This document shows, piece after piece, positions 44,958 through 53,313 of a DNA stretch of 64,000 nucleotides. The notes under the pieces are model-generated. The model made no database searches and was not told the origin of the DNA. It saw only the letters and a list, made by a program, of their open reading frames with translations. The stretch comes from UMGS692 sp963653425 (lineage in GTDB: Bacteria > Bacillota > Clostridia > Christensenellales > CAG-314). Numbering within the stretch: position 1 is the first letter of the stretch; each line of letters starts with the position of its first letter. A program made the position numbers and the translations under genes. The stretch covers positions 248,001 to 312,000 of the forward strand of contig CAVJWC010000001.1 in NCBI GenBank assembly GCA_963653425.1. The letters run 5' to 3'.

Positions 44958-45515
44958 ATGTCACCTTCGGTTGCTTCAACGAACAATGCAATAAAAATCG
45001 ACCACACGCAGCATAAAATACTGCTTCTTTTCGTGTTCGATAAAATGGAAATGCCGCTTACCGACAACACCGTTTTTGACTTCTGCACCGCCACCAACAC
45101 CTGGCTTACTTATATCGACTGCAAACTTGCTCTCGAAGAACTTATCGGCGCAGGTTTTCTCGTTACCACGGAAAACGCCGCAAAAGAAAGGCTTTATTCG
45201 CTTGCGCCCGAAGGCAGAATTTGTCTGGCGCACTTCTTCCCCAAGCTTCCGTCATCCATTCGCGAAGACATTACCTGTCAGGTTAAGTCACAGAGAATGA
45301 GTTTTAAGCGCAAACAGGAATATTTTGCGGATTACGACAAGTGCGCCGACGGGAATTACAGGGTAAATCTTCGCATAGTCGAACCCGATAAAGAAGTGGT
45401 AGAAGTCATAATTACCGTACCGAGCAGGGGACTCGCTTCTTCGGTTTGCGAGAAGTGGGAAGAAAAAGCTCCTGCGGTTTATCAGACGATTTACGACCAA
45501 CTTATAGATAACTGA
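44958..45515 (+). CDS. DUF4364 family protein
   Basis: Matches the DUF4364 pattern common in Clostridia: an N-terminal winged-helix-like half (KILLLFVFDKMEMPLTDNTVFDFC ... LALEELIGAGFLVTT ... RLYSLAPEGRICLAHFFPKLP) and a C-terminal domain (YRVNLRIVEPDKEVVEVIITVPSR). The winged-helix look suggests DNA binding or regulation, but no function is established. The start at 44958 (MSPSVAS) follows GGCGGAATAAA; upstream codons are not credible because they overlap the promoter. 185 aa. A terminator follows directly. Confidence 0.85.
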   Translation: MSPSVASTNNAIKIDHTQHKILLLFVFDKMEMPLTDNTVFDFCTATNTWLTYIDCKLALEELIGAGFLVTTENAAKERLYSLAPEGRICLAHFFPKLPSSIREDITCQVKSQRMSFKRKQEYFADYDKCADGNYRVNLRIVEPDKEVVEVIITVPSRGLASSVCEKWEEKAPAVYQTIYDQLIDN

Positions 45516-45524
45516 ATTTTTCGT

Positions 45525-45548
45525 ACCGCCTCACAGGGCGGTTTTTTT
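45525..45548 (+). terminator. Terminator after DUF4364 gene
   Basis: ACCGCC / GGCGGT stem, short loop, run of seven Ts. Confidence 0.9.
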
Positions 45549-45687
45549 ATTGCCCGAACGTGCGACCCGTTCAGAACGTCCGAGTTTTTCCGTTGTTTTT
45601 TGTTTGTAATTTTATATGAATTCGTGTTTTCGTTGCGCTTAAAATCGTTTCGTTGCGATTAAAAGGCGGTTTTTATTCTTCAAAAAA

Positions 45688-45796
45688 GCCGTTTGGCTGT
45701 ACTTAAAAAACGATTTTATCGTTCTTAAAAAGCCGTTTTGCTGTACTTAAAAGGTGATTTTGTCGTTCTTAAAAAGCCGTTTTCGTTGCGTAAAAG
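45688..45796 (+). repeat. 44-nt tandem repeat, ~2.4 copies
   Basis: Units begin at 45688, 45732 and 45776 (exactly 44 bases apart) with GCCGTTTxGCTGTACTTAAAA ... TCGTTCTTAAAAA; the third unit is partial. The A/T-rich spacer words GCTTAAAA recur just upstream (45630-45665). It lies between convergent genes. Confidence 0.75.
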
Positions 45797-45797
45797 T

Positions 45798-47528
45798 TCA
45801 TTCTGAAGGCGGAATATCCCAAAGGGCAATCATCTTCTCGAACACGAGTTTTGCGTAAGGGGCGGCGACTATGCTTCCGTAGCTCTGTCCCTCAGGTTCG
45901 TCGATAATTATAAGAGCGAGGTATTCAGGCGAATCTGACGGAAAAAAGCCTACAAAAGAACTTACGTATTTGCCCGTCGCTATCTTGCCGTTTTCGAATT
46001 TCTGAGCCGTTCCCGTTTTTCCGCCTACTTTATAGCCTTCCACGTAAGCGTTTTTTCCTCCGCCGTTTTTTACCACGCCTTCGAGCATTTCCGCAATAAG
46101 TTTACTCGTTTCTTTGCTTACGGGACGGCTTCTGACTTCGGGGTAAAACTCCTTGACTACGCCGTTTTCGTCTTCTATGCGTCTGACCAGCCGAGGCGTA
46201 TAGAGGTAGCCTCCGTTTACAGCGGCGGAGGTCGCCATAGCCAGCTGAATTGCGGTTACGGCTATTGACTGACCGAAACCTATTCGGGCAAGGTCGCCTG
46301 CGGTTACGCTTTTGAGGCTTATTATAAGCCCGCTCTGCTCTCCCGAAAAGTCCACTCCGCTTTTACTTCCGTAGCCGAAAGCTTTAAGGTAGTTATAATA
46401 GGTTTCTTTCCCGAGAGAAAGCGCAATATCGGTAAATATCGGGTTGCAACTGTTTTTAAGGGCGTCGGAAAGATTCTGATTGCAGTGCTTTCCGTTTGCG
46501 TGAGAAGTCCAGCATTTTATCTTCGCACCTTTGTCTACTATGCGGTAATTACTGTTGTTCGTAAAAACGTGAGCCACGCCGAAAGCCTTGGGATTCCCGT
46601 TTTTGTATTCTTCGAGGCAAGCCGCAGCCGTTAAAATCTTAAAAGTCGAACCGGGTTCGTACACGTCGGTAAAAAGGACGTTGCGGGTGTTATTCTGAAG
46701 CGTTTGAAGGTCTCCGCGCGGAAGATTATTGAAATCCACGCCCGGACGGGAAGCAAGCGTTAAAATCTCTCCGCTGTTAACGTCTATTACTATACAGCTC
46801 GCGCGTTTGGGGTTATGCGCCTTATATGCAATATCCAGAATGGATTCGGTGGCTTTCTGAAGTTCGGAATCTACGGTAAGGATAACGGTGCTACCTTTTT
46901 TTGCCGAAATATAATCTATATAATCCTGTTTGAGTTCGTCGCCTATAAGGTCGCTCGGAGTTAAAATTCTGCCGTCTATACCCGAAAGGTATTTGTCGTA
47001 ATAGGCTTCTATGCCAGCCTGACCTTGATTGTCTGCCGAAACGAATCCCAAAATCTGAGAAAGCGACGTTCCGTCTGCGTAGCTTCTTTCGGCGGAAGAA
47101 GCAAGATAAACGCCCGAAAGGTTTCTTTCTCTTATTTTTTTCGCTTCTTCTACGTCCGCGCCACGCTTTACGCGAAGGTCGGAAACGCCTTTACGGGTAA
47201 CTTTTTCTTTCATTTCGTCGTAGGGCGTTCCGAGAATTTCGGAAAGAGCTGTCGCCACGCTTTCGGGTTCTTTGACGCTTTTAGGTCTTACGTAAACGTC
47301 GTAAACTCTTTTCGAGGAGGCTATGATTTTTCCGTTTCTGTCGAGAACGTCCCCTCTTTCCGCAATCAGAGGGAGCTGTCTCATCCATTGTCCGTAAGCG
47401 CGGTTACGAAGTTCTCCGCCCCAGAAAAGCTGGACGTATCCGAGACGAAAAATAACCAGTATAAAAATAAAAGCCAATAACATTATTACTGTTATCAGCC
47501 TTTTTTTAACCGAATAATAGGTCTGCAT
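45798..47528 (-). CDS. Class B penicillin-binding protein (FtsI/PBP2B type)
   Basis: Septal peptidoglycan transpeptidase. Membrane anchor at ~11-33 (RLITVIMLLAFIFILVIFRLGYVQLF), dimerisation domain with AERGDVLDRNGKIIASS, then the transpeptidase motifs YEPGSTFKI (SxxK), KNSCNPIF (SxN, with Cys in the middle) and GGKTGTAQ (KTG). It ends at WDIPPSE without a PASTA domain, so it is FtsI/PBP2B-like rather than SpoVD. The start at 47528 (MQTYYSV) has GGAGG five bases upstream; the TTG-started longer frame is rejected. 576 aa. Last gene of the mraZ-rsmH-ftsL-pbp run. Confidence 0.94.
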   Translation of the reverse strand: MQTYYSVKKRLITVIMLLAFIFILVIFRLGYVQLFWGGELRNRAYGQWMRQLPLIAERGDVLDRNGKIIASSKRVYDVYVRPKSVKEPESVATALSEILGTPYDEMKEKVTRKGVSDLRVKRGADVEEAKKIRERNLSGVYLASSAERSYADGTSLSQILGFVSADNQGQAGIEAYYDKYLSGIDGRILTPSDLIGDELKQDYIDYISAKKGSTVILTVDSELQKATESILDIAYKAHNPKRASCIVIDVNSGEILTLASRPGVDFNNLPRGDLQTLQNNTRNVLFTDVYEPGSTFKILTAAACLEEYKNGNPKAFGVAHVFTNNSNYRIVDKGAKIKCWTSHANGKHCNQNLSDALKNSCNPIFTDIALSLGKETYYNYLKAFGYGSKSGVDFSGEQSGLIISLKSVTAGDLARIGFGQSIAVTAIQLAMATSAAVNGGYLYTPRLVRRIEDENGVVKEFYPEVRSRPVSKETSKLIAEMLEGVVKNGGGKNAYVEGYKVGGKTGTAQKFENGKIATGKYVSSFVGFFPSDSPEYLALIIIDEPEGQSYGSIVAAPYAKLVFEKMIALWDIPPSE

Positions 47529-47558
47529 TTCGTCCTCCAAAGCGCGGAGGAAAAAACC

Positions 47559-48164
47559 TTACGCGCCGAAAAGTCCGGAAAAGAAATCGCATATTGCGTC
47601 GAAAAAGTTCTTATCGACGGTATAGGTAAGAGGCGCGCGCTGAACGGGCGCACTGAATTGCATCTGACTCGAAGCCGACGGCAAATCGAACCCGAGTTCG
47701 CGGGCTTTTGCTTCGACGTCCAGGTTCTTTTCGAATTCGGCAATCTGAGAGTTAAGCTCCGCTACTTCGCCCGCAAGCGCTTTCTGCTGTTCGTAAAGCT
47801 CGTTGTACTCGGCAAGAGAACCGTTGATTTTGGCGTTGGTAATCATTATCGCAAGCAGAAGACCGCATACCGCGATAACGTAAATCAGGATCATAACCTT
47901 GTTTTTAAGCGACAGACCTGCTTTTTCCGTTTCGCGTTCGGAAGCCTTCTGAGTCTTGACGTAACCCAGAGTGCGCTCGGTTGGTCTTGCGTCTTCGCTT
48001 TCCCTGACTATATCCGTATCGTAGCCGTCGTCCAGATTAAACTCTGAATCTTTGGCGAATTTACTCAGAATTTCATTGACTTTCTCGCGTTCGATTTCTT
48101 CGTCGTAAACCGAATTATGAAGTTCTCTCACGTCTTCTTTCGTCGTGTAATTTCTTCCGGCCAT
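47559..48164 (-). CDS. ftsL: FtsL/DivIC-like cell-division protein
   Basis: Bitopic division protein: a ~90-residue acidic cytoplasmic tail, one membrane span (NKVMILIYVIAVCGLLLAIMI, ~87-107), then a coiled coil (LYEQQKALAGEVAELNSQIAEFEKNLDVEAKARELGFDLPS) of the FtsL/DivIC kind, ending in a hydrophobic Phe-rich tail. Similarity is in architecture rather than residues; position between rsmH and the PBP gene gives the name. 201 aa, with a longer cytoplasmic part than Bacillus FtsL. Confidence 0.8.
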   Translation of the reverse strand: MAGRNYTTKEDVRELHNSVYDEEIEREKVNEILSKFAKDSEFNLDDGYDTDIVRESEDARPTERTLGYVKTQKASERETEKAGLSLKNKVMILIYVIAVCGLLLAIMITNAKINGSLAEYNELYEQQKALAGEVAELNSQIAEFEKNLDVEAKARELGFDLPSASSQMQFSAPVQRAPLTYTVDKNFFDAICDFFSGLFGA

Positions 48165-48282
48165 TATATTCTATTCCCCCAAATCCGTTTTTATGCCTCG
48201 GCAAAAAATGTTGGCGCCGCCCGATAATTCCGACGAAACTCGCGGTTTACGAAACGCGGCTAAGGTACGTGGTTATAAAATC

Positions 48283-49218
48283 CTAAACGGCTTTACGCTC
48301 GGCTATTCTGAGCTTTGCGCTCGCCGACCTCGGATTCGATTCAAGTTCTTCCGGGGTTGCAATAAGAGGTTTGTTTGTAAGGATAGCTATTTCCGATTTT
48401 TTACCGCATACGCACACCGGGAAATCCTTAGGACAAACACAGTCCGCCGCAAGTTCTTTCATGGTCTGTTTGACTATTCTGTCTTCCAGCGAATGAAAGG
48501 TAATTACTGCGATTCTTCCGCCTGTTTTTAAGGCTCTGACGCCCTTGATAACGGATTCGCTCAGGCGATCAAGCTCTCCGTTGACTTCTATCCTTATTGC
48601 CTGAAAAGTTCTTTTTGCCGGATGGCCTCCGGTTCTTTTGCAAGCTGCAGGGATTGATCTTTCGATAATCCCTACAAGCTCGCCGGTAGTTGAGATTTTC
48701 CCCTTTTCTCTCTCGATAACTATGTTTTTCGCGATATTTCCCGCGAATTTCTCTTCGCCGTAATCGCGTAAAATTCTCTTCAACTCTTCCTGAGTATATC
48801 CGTTCACGACGTCGGACGCGCTGAACGGCTGGTCGCTATTCATACGCATGTCGAGCGGTGCGTCGGCTATATACGAGAAACCTCTTTCAGCGTTGTCGAG
48901 CTGATAACTGCTTACCCCTAAGTCCATCAGCACGCCGTCTACCTTGTCTATTCCGAGTCCCGAAAGAACGTCGTCGAGATTACAGTAATCGCTTTTTACA
49001 AGTTTCTTATTCGTAAAGCTTTTAAGACGCTCCTCACAGTGTCTTAAAGCTTCGCTGTCTTTATCTATTCCTATAAGCAGACCTTGAGGAATTCTTCTGA
49101 GTATTTCCTCGCTGTGTCCTCCGCCGCCTATCGTACAATCTACGTATATTCCGTCGGGCTTGATATTCAGCCCTTCGATACATTCGCCAAGCATTACCGG
49201 TACGTGTCTGAATTCCAT
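48283..49218 (-). CDS. rsmH: 16S rRNA (cytosine-1402 N4)-methyltransferase
   Basis: SAM-dependent methylase of the decoding centre, formerly MraW. MEFRHVPVMLGECIEGLNIKPDGIYVDCTIGGGGHSEEIL (SAM motif), GVLMDLGVSSYQLD, ERGFSYIADAPLDMRM, HPAKRTFQAIRIEVNGEL and GGRIAVITFHSLEDRIVKQ are all family signatures. 311 aa. ATG overlaps the mraZ stop by one base (TAATG-type). Confidence 0.98.
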   Translation of the reverse strand: MEFRHVPVMLGECIEGLNIKPDGIYVDCTIGGGGHSEEILRRIPQGLLIGIDKDSEALRHCEERLKSFTNKKLVKSDYCNLDDVLSGLGIDKVDGVLMDLGVSSYQLDNAERGFSYIADAPLDMRMNSDQPFSASDVVNGYTQEELKRILRDYGEEKFAGNIAKNIVIEREKGKISTTGELVGIIERSIPAACKRTGGHPAKRTFQAIRIEVNGELDRLSESVIKGVRALKTGGRIAVITFHSLEDRIVKQTMKELAADCVCPKDFPVCVCGKKSEIAILTNKPLIATPEELESNPRSASAKLRIAERKAV

Positions 49219-49685
49219 TATACTCCGTACCCCTTTAGCAGTTCGGCAACTTCGTCGAACCTCTTATAATCGGCATATTTCGTATCGGCGTCTTCTTCGT
49301 CGTAAATGGTTCTTCTTTTGGCGTAACCCTCTTCGCTCCATATCGTCCAACCTCTCGGAACGCCTATGATAATTACGTTTTTATCGATTTTAGCGTAATC
49401 TTTCAAAATCTGAGGAAGAACGAATCTGCCCTGATCGTCCTGTTTGACGCAAGGGGATCTTTCGTAAAGCCAGCCGATAGCGTCCATTCTTTCAAAGTCG
49501 CCCATAGGCACGGTACTGAGTTTTTCCGAAAGCTTGTCCATGTCTTCTTTCTGACGAACGAGAAGCGAACCTCTGAGGTCTGCCGAAATAACGAATTCAT
49601 CGCCGTATTCTTCTCTTTTGAACGCAGGAAGACGCATTCTGTTTTTACTGTCAAGCTGATGTTCAAATCTGCCCGAATGCCACAT
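49218..49685 (-). CDS. mraZ: Transcriptional regulator MraZ
   Basis: AbrB-like double-fold DNA-binding protein that represses its own dcw cluster. N-terminal GRFEHQLDSKNRMRLPAFKRE matches the DxKGRxxLP core (here DSKNRMRLP), and the second repeat has KQDDQGRFVLPQILKDYA. 155 aa, near family length. AGGAGG precedes the ATG at 49685. Its own promoter carries three evenly spaced boxes. Confidence 0.96.
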   Translation of the reverse strand: MWHSGRFEHQLDSKNRMRLPAFKREEYGDEFVISADLRGSLLVRQKEDMDKLSEKLSTVPMGDFERMDAIGWLYERSPCVKQDDQGRFVLPQILKDYAKIDKNVIIIGVPRGWTIWSEEGYAKRRTIYDEEDADTKYADYKRFDEVAELLKGYGV

Positions 49686-49715
49686 ATGCAGTCCTCCTTT
49701 TATCTTGGTACTAAC

Positions 49716-49744
49716 ATTTTATAAGAAAATCGAGCCATTGTCAA
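49716..49744 (-). promoter_or_regulatory. Sigma-A promoter of mraZ-rsmH-ftsL-pbp
   Basis: TTGACA (49739-49744), 17 bases, TAAAAT (49716-49721) on the minus strand. The MraZ-box repeats overlap the -35. Confidence 0.8.
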
Positions 49745-49757
49745 CCATTCTGAGCCA
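49733..49757 (-). promoter_or_regulatory. MraZ-box-like operator: three TGGYT direct repeats, 10-bp period
   Basis: On the minus strand TGGCT (49753-49757), TGGTT (49743-49747) and TGGCT (49733-49737) repeat exactly every 10 bases and overlap the -35 element. MraZ of other bacteria binds tandem TGGGN repeats at similar spacing. Binding is inferred from this match and from mraZ being the first gene. Confidence 0.7.
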
Positions 49758-50283
49758 CTTTGAACAAATTTTTTTACTTTTTTTGTGTAAAAAATGGGAA
49801 CGAATTCCAGAAAAGTTTTTTATTAAACGTTTGAGTTATTAAAAAACCCGATTTTATCGACCAAACGTTCACTTCGCGCAGAACTCAAACGGTTGTTTTA
49901 TCGCTTTTAATTTAATTATACATTTGTGCGATTAAGTGAGTTTTTCGTGGGAAAAAGACAAATTTCGGAACAAAAACAAAGTTGCACGCGAAAAAAAACA
50001 AACGAGAATATCTGCCGTTACTTACTGCCGTAAACGAAAAATTTGCGTAAAAAAAATCCCGACCTTCTTTAAGGGAAATCGGGATAAAAGAATTTGATTT
50101 TATAAAAGTTTAAGAGTAAAACGACCTTCGTACAAATTATGTAAATCGGTAACGTAGCTACGTTGTCCGAATGCTTAAACCTGTCGGGTTATTATATTAC
50201 CGCGGTTGTCAGGGCATACGAATTGCAACAACCTGTCGGACGCCGGAATTACTTTCGGATTGCAACAACCTGCCTATGGCGAA
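49758..50283. other. Intergenic region between mraZ and recN
   Basis: A/T-rich, with a terminator at 50049-50085, a short palindrome CGTAGCTACG near 50154-50163, and a 14-base direct repeat (ATTGCAACAACCTG at 50222-50235 and 50259-50272). No gene supported. Confidence 0.5.
50049..50085 (-). terminator. Terminator downstream of recN
   Basis: ATCCCGA / TCGGGAT arms with a partly paired loop, followed by seven Ts on the minus strand. It is ~200 bases beyond the recN stop. Confidence 0.75.
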
Positions 50284-51969
50284 TTACTGCGGTTTATTGA
50301 GGGCTTCGATAAGTTCTTTTGCGTAAAGAAGGGAATGTTCTCCGCGTTCTCCTCCGCAAAGACGGGCGACTTCTTTTATTTTCTCTTCGGAATCGAGACG
50401 TTTTATAAATGTCTGCGTTTTTTCGTCCACGACGCTCTTGGAAATCAGGAAATTGGCGTCCGCCATAGCAGCAAGCTGAGGAAGATGCGTAATAACCACG
50501 CACTGAACGGTGGACGAGATTTTTTTGAGCTTTTTTGCGACTTTCAAAGCCATTTCGCCCGATATGCCCGTGTCGATTTCGTCGAAAACCATAATCGCGA
50601 CGCCTTCGATACGCGCGGATATGCTCTTTACAGCCAACATAAAACGCGACATTTCACCGCCTGAAATAACCTTGATAAGAGGTTTAAGAGGTTCGCCTTT
50701 ATTTGCGGACATAAAAAATTCGGCTTTATCGAAACCGTTTGCGGAAACGGACGACGCGTAAGTTTCAAAATCGGGGACTTCGTTGAATTCGGCGGAAAAA
50801 ACGGCGTTTTCCATTCCGAGATCTTTGAGTTCGTTTTCGACTTCCTTGCAAAAGAGAGTTGCGGATTCTTTACGGAAATCGCTTATATCCTTTGCAATCA
50901 GGTACATCTTTTCGAGAAGGGCGCGTTTTTCATTTTCGAGCTTTTCGATAGCCTCGGAAGCGTTTTCGAGAGCGGAAAGTTCCGAGCGCGCATTTTCGCA
51001 GAAAGCAAGAACTTCCTCCACGGAATTACCGTACTTGCGTTTGAGATTTCTTATCAAAGTCAACCGCTCTTCCACTTCCGCAAGACGGTCTTCGTTAAAT
51101 TCGTTGTTTTCGATATAGGTTTCAAGCTCTCCGCCTATGTCGTTGATTTCGAAATTCAGACTTTCTATCCTTCCGTAAAGACTTTCGAGCGAAGAATCGA
51201 AACGCATTGCGCTTCTGCACTCTCCCAGAGCTTCGGAAATTCTGTCGAAAGCGGAAAGTTCACCCGTTAAAGCGTTGAGCGCGGACGAAATGTTTTCTTT
51301 GATTTTTTCGGCGTTGACGATGGCAAGTCTTTCGTCGGAAAGTTTTTCTTCTTCGCCGACAGTCAAATCTGCGGACTCGATTTCGTTTATCTGATAATTC
51401 AGAAGGTCAGTCGTTCTCGCTCTCTGAGCCTGATCTCCGCCGTAGGTTTTAAGCTCCGCGAGAACCTTACAAAGCTTGGCGTATTCCTGATTTAATCGGG
51501 GCAAAAGCGGACAAGTCCTGTATCCGTCGATAACTCCCAGATGACTTTCGCGACGCAGAAGATTGAGATGTTCGCTTTGTCCGAATATATCGATAAGAAA
51601 AGCCGCGACGTTCCTTAAAACGTTAAGCGTGGTAAGCCTGCCGTTGATTCGGATTTCGCTTTTACCGCCTACGGACATCATTCTCGATATTATAACTTTG
51701 CCCTCTTCGGGTTCGAAACCGTTTTCCGAAAGCGCGTTCCGGGCAACGGAAGAGTCTTCGAGTTCAAAAACAGCCTGCACGAGAGCCTTTTCTTCACCCG
51801 ATTTTATAAGGCTTTTGTCCGCTCTGTCTCCCAGAACGAAAGACAGCGAATCTATTATTATCGACTTACCCGAACCCGTTTCTCCGCTAAGACAATTAAG
51901 GCCTGCGGTAAAGTCCACGGTAAGCTCTTTTATCAGCGCGATATTGTTTACGTAAAGCTCTGTCAGCAT
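50284..51969 (-). CDS. recN: DNA repair protein RecN
   Basis: SMC-like ATPase recruited to double-strand breaks. Head domain MLTELYVNNIALIKELTVDFTAGLNCLSGETGSGKSIIIDSLSFVLGDRAD (Walker A ~30-37), long central coiled coil, C-terminal signature VISGGEMSRFMLAVKSI and Walker B IMVFDEIDTGISG, then CVVITHLPQLAAMADANFLISK. 561 aa, normal. It begins 22 bases after argR, the argR-recN order of Bacillus. Confidence 0.97.
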   Translation of the reverse strand: MLTELYVNNIALIKELTVDFTAGLNCLSGETGSGKSIIIDSLSFVLGDRADKSLIKSGEEKALVQAVFELEDSSVARNALSENGFEPEEGKVIISRMMSVGGKSEIRINGRLTTLNVLRNVAAFLIDIFGQSEHLNLLRRESHLGVIDGYRTCPLLPRLNQEYAKLCKVLAELKTYGGDQAQRARTTDLLNYQINEIESADLTVGEEEKLSDERLAIVNAEKIKENISSALNALTGELSAFDRISEALGECRSAMRFDSSLESLYGRIESLNFEINDIGGELETYIENNEFNEDRLAEVEERLTLIRNLKRKYGNSVEEVLAFCENARSELSALENASEAIEKLENEKRALLEKMYLIAKDISDFRKESATLFCKEVENELKDLGMENAVFSAEFNEVPDFETYASSVSANGFDKAEFFMSANKGEPLKPLIKVISGGEMSRFMLAVKSISARIEGVAIMVFDEIDTGISGEMALKVAKKLKKISSTVQCVVITHLPQLAAMADANFLISKSVVDEKTQTFIKRLDSEEKIKEVARLCGGERGEHSLLYAKELIEALNKPQ

Positions 51970-51991
51970 TTTTTGCCTCTGCTTCTTAACT

Positions 51992-52450
51992 TTAAGATTT
52001 AATTAAATCGGAAAGTTTACCTTCGAGTTCGAGGGCGTTTTCTTCCTTTCCGCAGATAACTATAAGAAGGTCTGCGCCGGCAAGCGTACCTATCATAAGG
52101 GGCGAATTAAGCTGATCTATAACGTTGGCGACAGCGCCCGCGCTTCCGGGAAGAGTTCTCACGACTATAAGATTATTGACCGTAACTACCGAAAGAACGG
52201 CTTCCTTGAAAAGACTTATAAGCTTACCCGGGATCTTATTGTCGGCGGTTTTCATGGTGGAATATTTGTACTTTCCGCTGTCCGTCATGGTTTTGATAAG
52301 TCCGAGTTCTTTAATATCTCTCGACACGGTAGCCTGAGTTACGCTTATTCCGGAAGCTATAAGTTCCGCAACCAGCTCTTCCTGCGTTTCTATATCCTTG
52401 CTTTTGATAATATCCAGAATTTTCGACTGTCTTGTGCTTCTTGACATCAT
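51992..52450 (-). CDS. argR: Arginine repressor ArgR/AhrC
   Basis: Arginine-dependent hexameric regulator. N-terminal winged helix STRQSKILDIIKSKDIETQEELVAELIASGISVTQATVSRDIKELGLIK, C-terminal arginine-binding domain VRTLPGSAGAVANVIDQLNSPLMIGTLAGADLLIVIC (the GTxAGxD site). 152 aa. An ARG box lies upstream of its promoter, so autoregulation is likely. The ~100-nt leader includes an AAAACGGA / TCCGTTTT hairpin (52478-52507) of unknown role. No arginine biosynthesis genes are in the window. Confidence 0.96.
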   Translation of the reverse strand: MMSRSTRQSKILDIIKSKDIETQEELVAELIASGISVTQATVSRDIKELGLIKTMTDSGKYKYSTMKTADNKIPGKLISLFKEAVLSVVTVNNLIVVRTLPGSAGAVANVIDQLNSPLMIGTLAGADLLIVICGKEENALELEGKLSDLIKS

Positions 52451-52555
52451 TTTCTCCCTTTTTACGTCGCAAGCAACAAAACGGACAGCCCGTAGCCCCT
52501 CCGTTTTACTTGCAGACTTTTGTACGCATTCGCGATTTTATTGCTCCGTGTCGGT

Positions 52556-52584
52556 ATTATACCGTATTTTTTTATAAAAGTCAA
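52556..52584 (-). promoter_or_regulatory. Sigma-A promoter of argR-recN
   Basis: TTGACT (52579-52584), 17 bases, TATAAT (52556-52561) on the minus strand. Confidence 0.8.
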
Positions 52585-52600
52585 GGTTATAACGGGAATA

Positions 52601-52617
52601 ATGAATATTTATTCAAA
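52601..52617 (-). promoter_or_regulatory. ARG box upstream of argR promoter
   Basis: TGAATATTTATTCA (52602-52615) fits the ArgR/AhrC consensus TGAATWWWWATTCA exactly. It sits 17 bases upstream of the -35 hexamer. Confidence 0.75.
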
Positions 52618-52676
52618 TAAGCCTATAAAATTATTTATTCTTTCGGTACCACGATAACAGAGTTTTCGCGTTGCGA

Positions 52677-53006
52677 CTACCTGGCTTTGGCTTTTTTAGG
52701 CTTCTTGGGTTTCGGAATCGGCGTAAGTTCGTAAAGCAACGGCACGACTTCTTCTGCAAGTTCTCTGTTTTCAACGTCAAGTATATAGTGTTCTCTCGCG
52801 CCGTCGAAAGGATAACCGCATTCGGCGTTACTCATAAGCCCTGCAAGTTCGGGGAATTTCTTTATATAAACAACGTCGTCGCAAATAAGAAAAATCGGCT
52901 TATCTTTGACGTAAACGCAATAATTCCCGAACATCTTTATGTAGCGCACCTCAAAACCGTGCAGACATTCGCACACGAACCCGACGTAACTTCTGTCGCT
53001 CGCCAT
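52677..53006 (-). CDS. TfoX N-terminal-domain protein
   Basis: MASDRSYVGFVCECLHGFEVRYIKMFGNYCVYVKDKPIFLICDDVVYIKKFPEL follows the TfoX/Sxy N-terminal domain pattern (mFGGyglY...mfali.dd.lyLK). DGAREHYILDVENRELAEEVVPLLYE follows, then a basic Pro/Lys tail. In proteobacteria TfoX promotes competence; the isolated N-domain in Bacillota has no known function. The start at 53006 has GGGAGGG; the longer frame to 53066 has no support. 109 aa. Confidence 0.85.
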   Translation of the reverse strand: MASDRSYVGFVCECLHGFEVRYIKMFGNYCVYVKDKPIFLICDDVVYIKKFPELAGLMSNAECGYPFDGAREHYILDVENRELAEEVVPLLYELTPIPKPKKPKKAKAR

Positions 53007-53079
53007 AAAATTCCCTCCCTTTTCGGTTCCGTTTTTATCGACGGCATTTTTATTATTATAGCACAATAAAAAACTCTGC

Positions 53080-53207
53080 GCAACGGAAAGCTTACGGTAA
53101 CGAAAACTTACGGCAACGGAAAAGGCTACGGAAACGGAAAGCTACCGCGCCGGGAAACTTACGGAAATAAGGAAAATTCACGGCAAGAAGAACTTACGGC
53201 AATGAAA
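53080..53207 (+). repeat. Degenerate ~17-nt repeats (CTTACGGNAA)
   Basis: About seven imperfect units built on CTTACGGCAACGGAAAA fill the gap between the TfoX-like and coat-F-like genes. There is no open frame and no conserved structure. Confidence 0.65.
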
Positions 53208-53232
53208 AAAGACGCCTTTTATAGCGTCTTTA
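53205..53232 (-). terminator. Terminator after the coat-F-like gene
   Basis: AAAGACGC / GCGTCTTT stem, followed by six Ts on the minus strand. Confidence 0.88.
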
Positions 53233-53313
53233 AGCGTTTATAAAACGTCGTTTTTTAGTTGCGTATCGTTTTTATAAATCCGCAAACGACGGCGTTATTA
53301 CATAACAGTCTTT

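Noticed and set aside
45688..45796. Possible CRISPR array
   Set aside because: Repeats are contiguous with no unique spacers, and no cas genes are present.
50222..50272. Possible two-repeat CRISPR
   Set aside because: Only two 14-base copies, too short, no cas genes.
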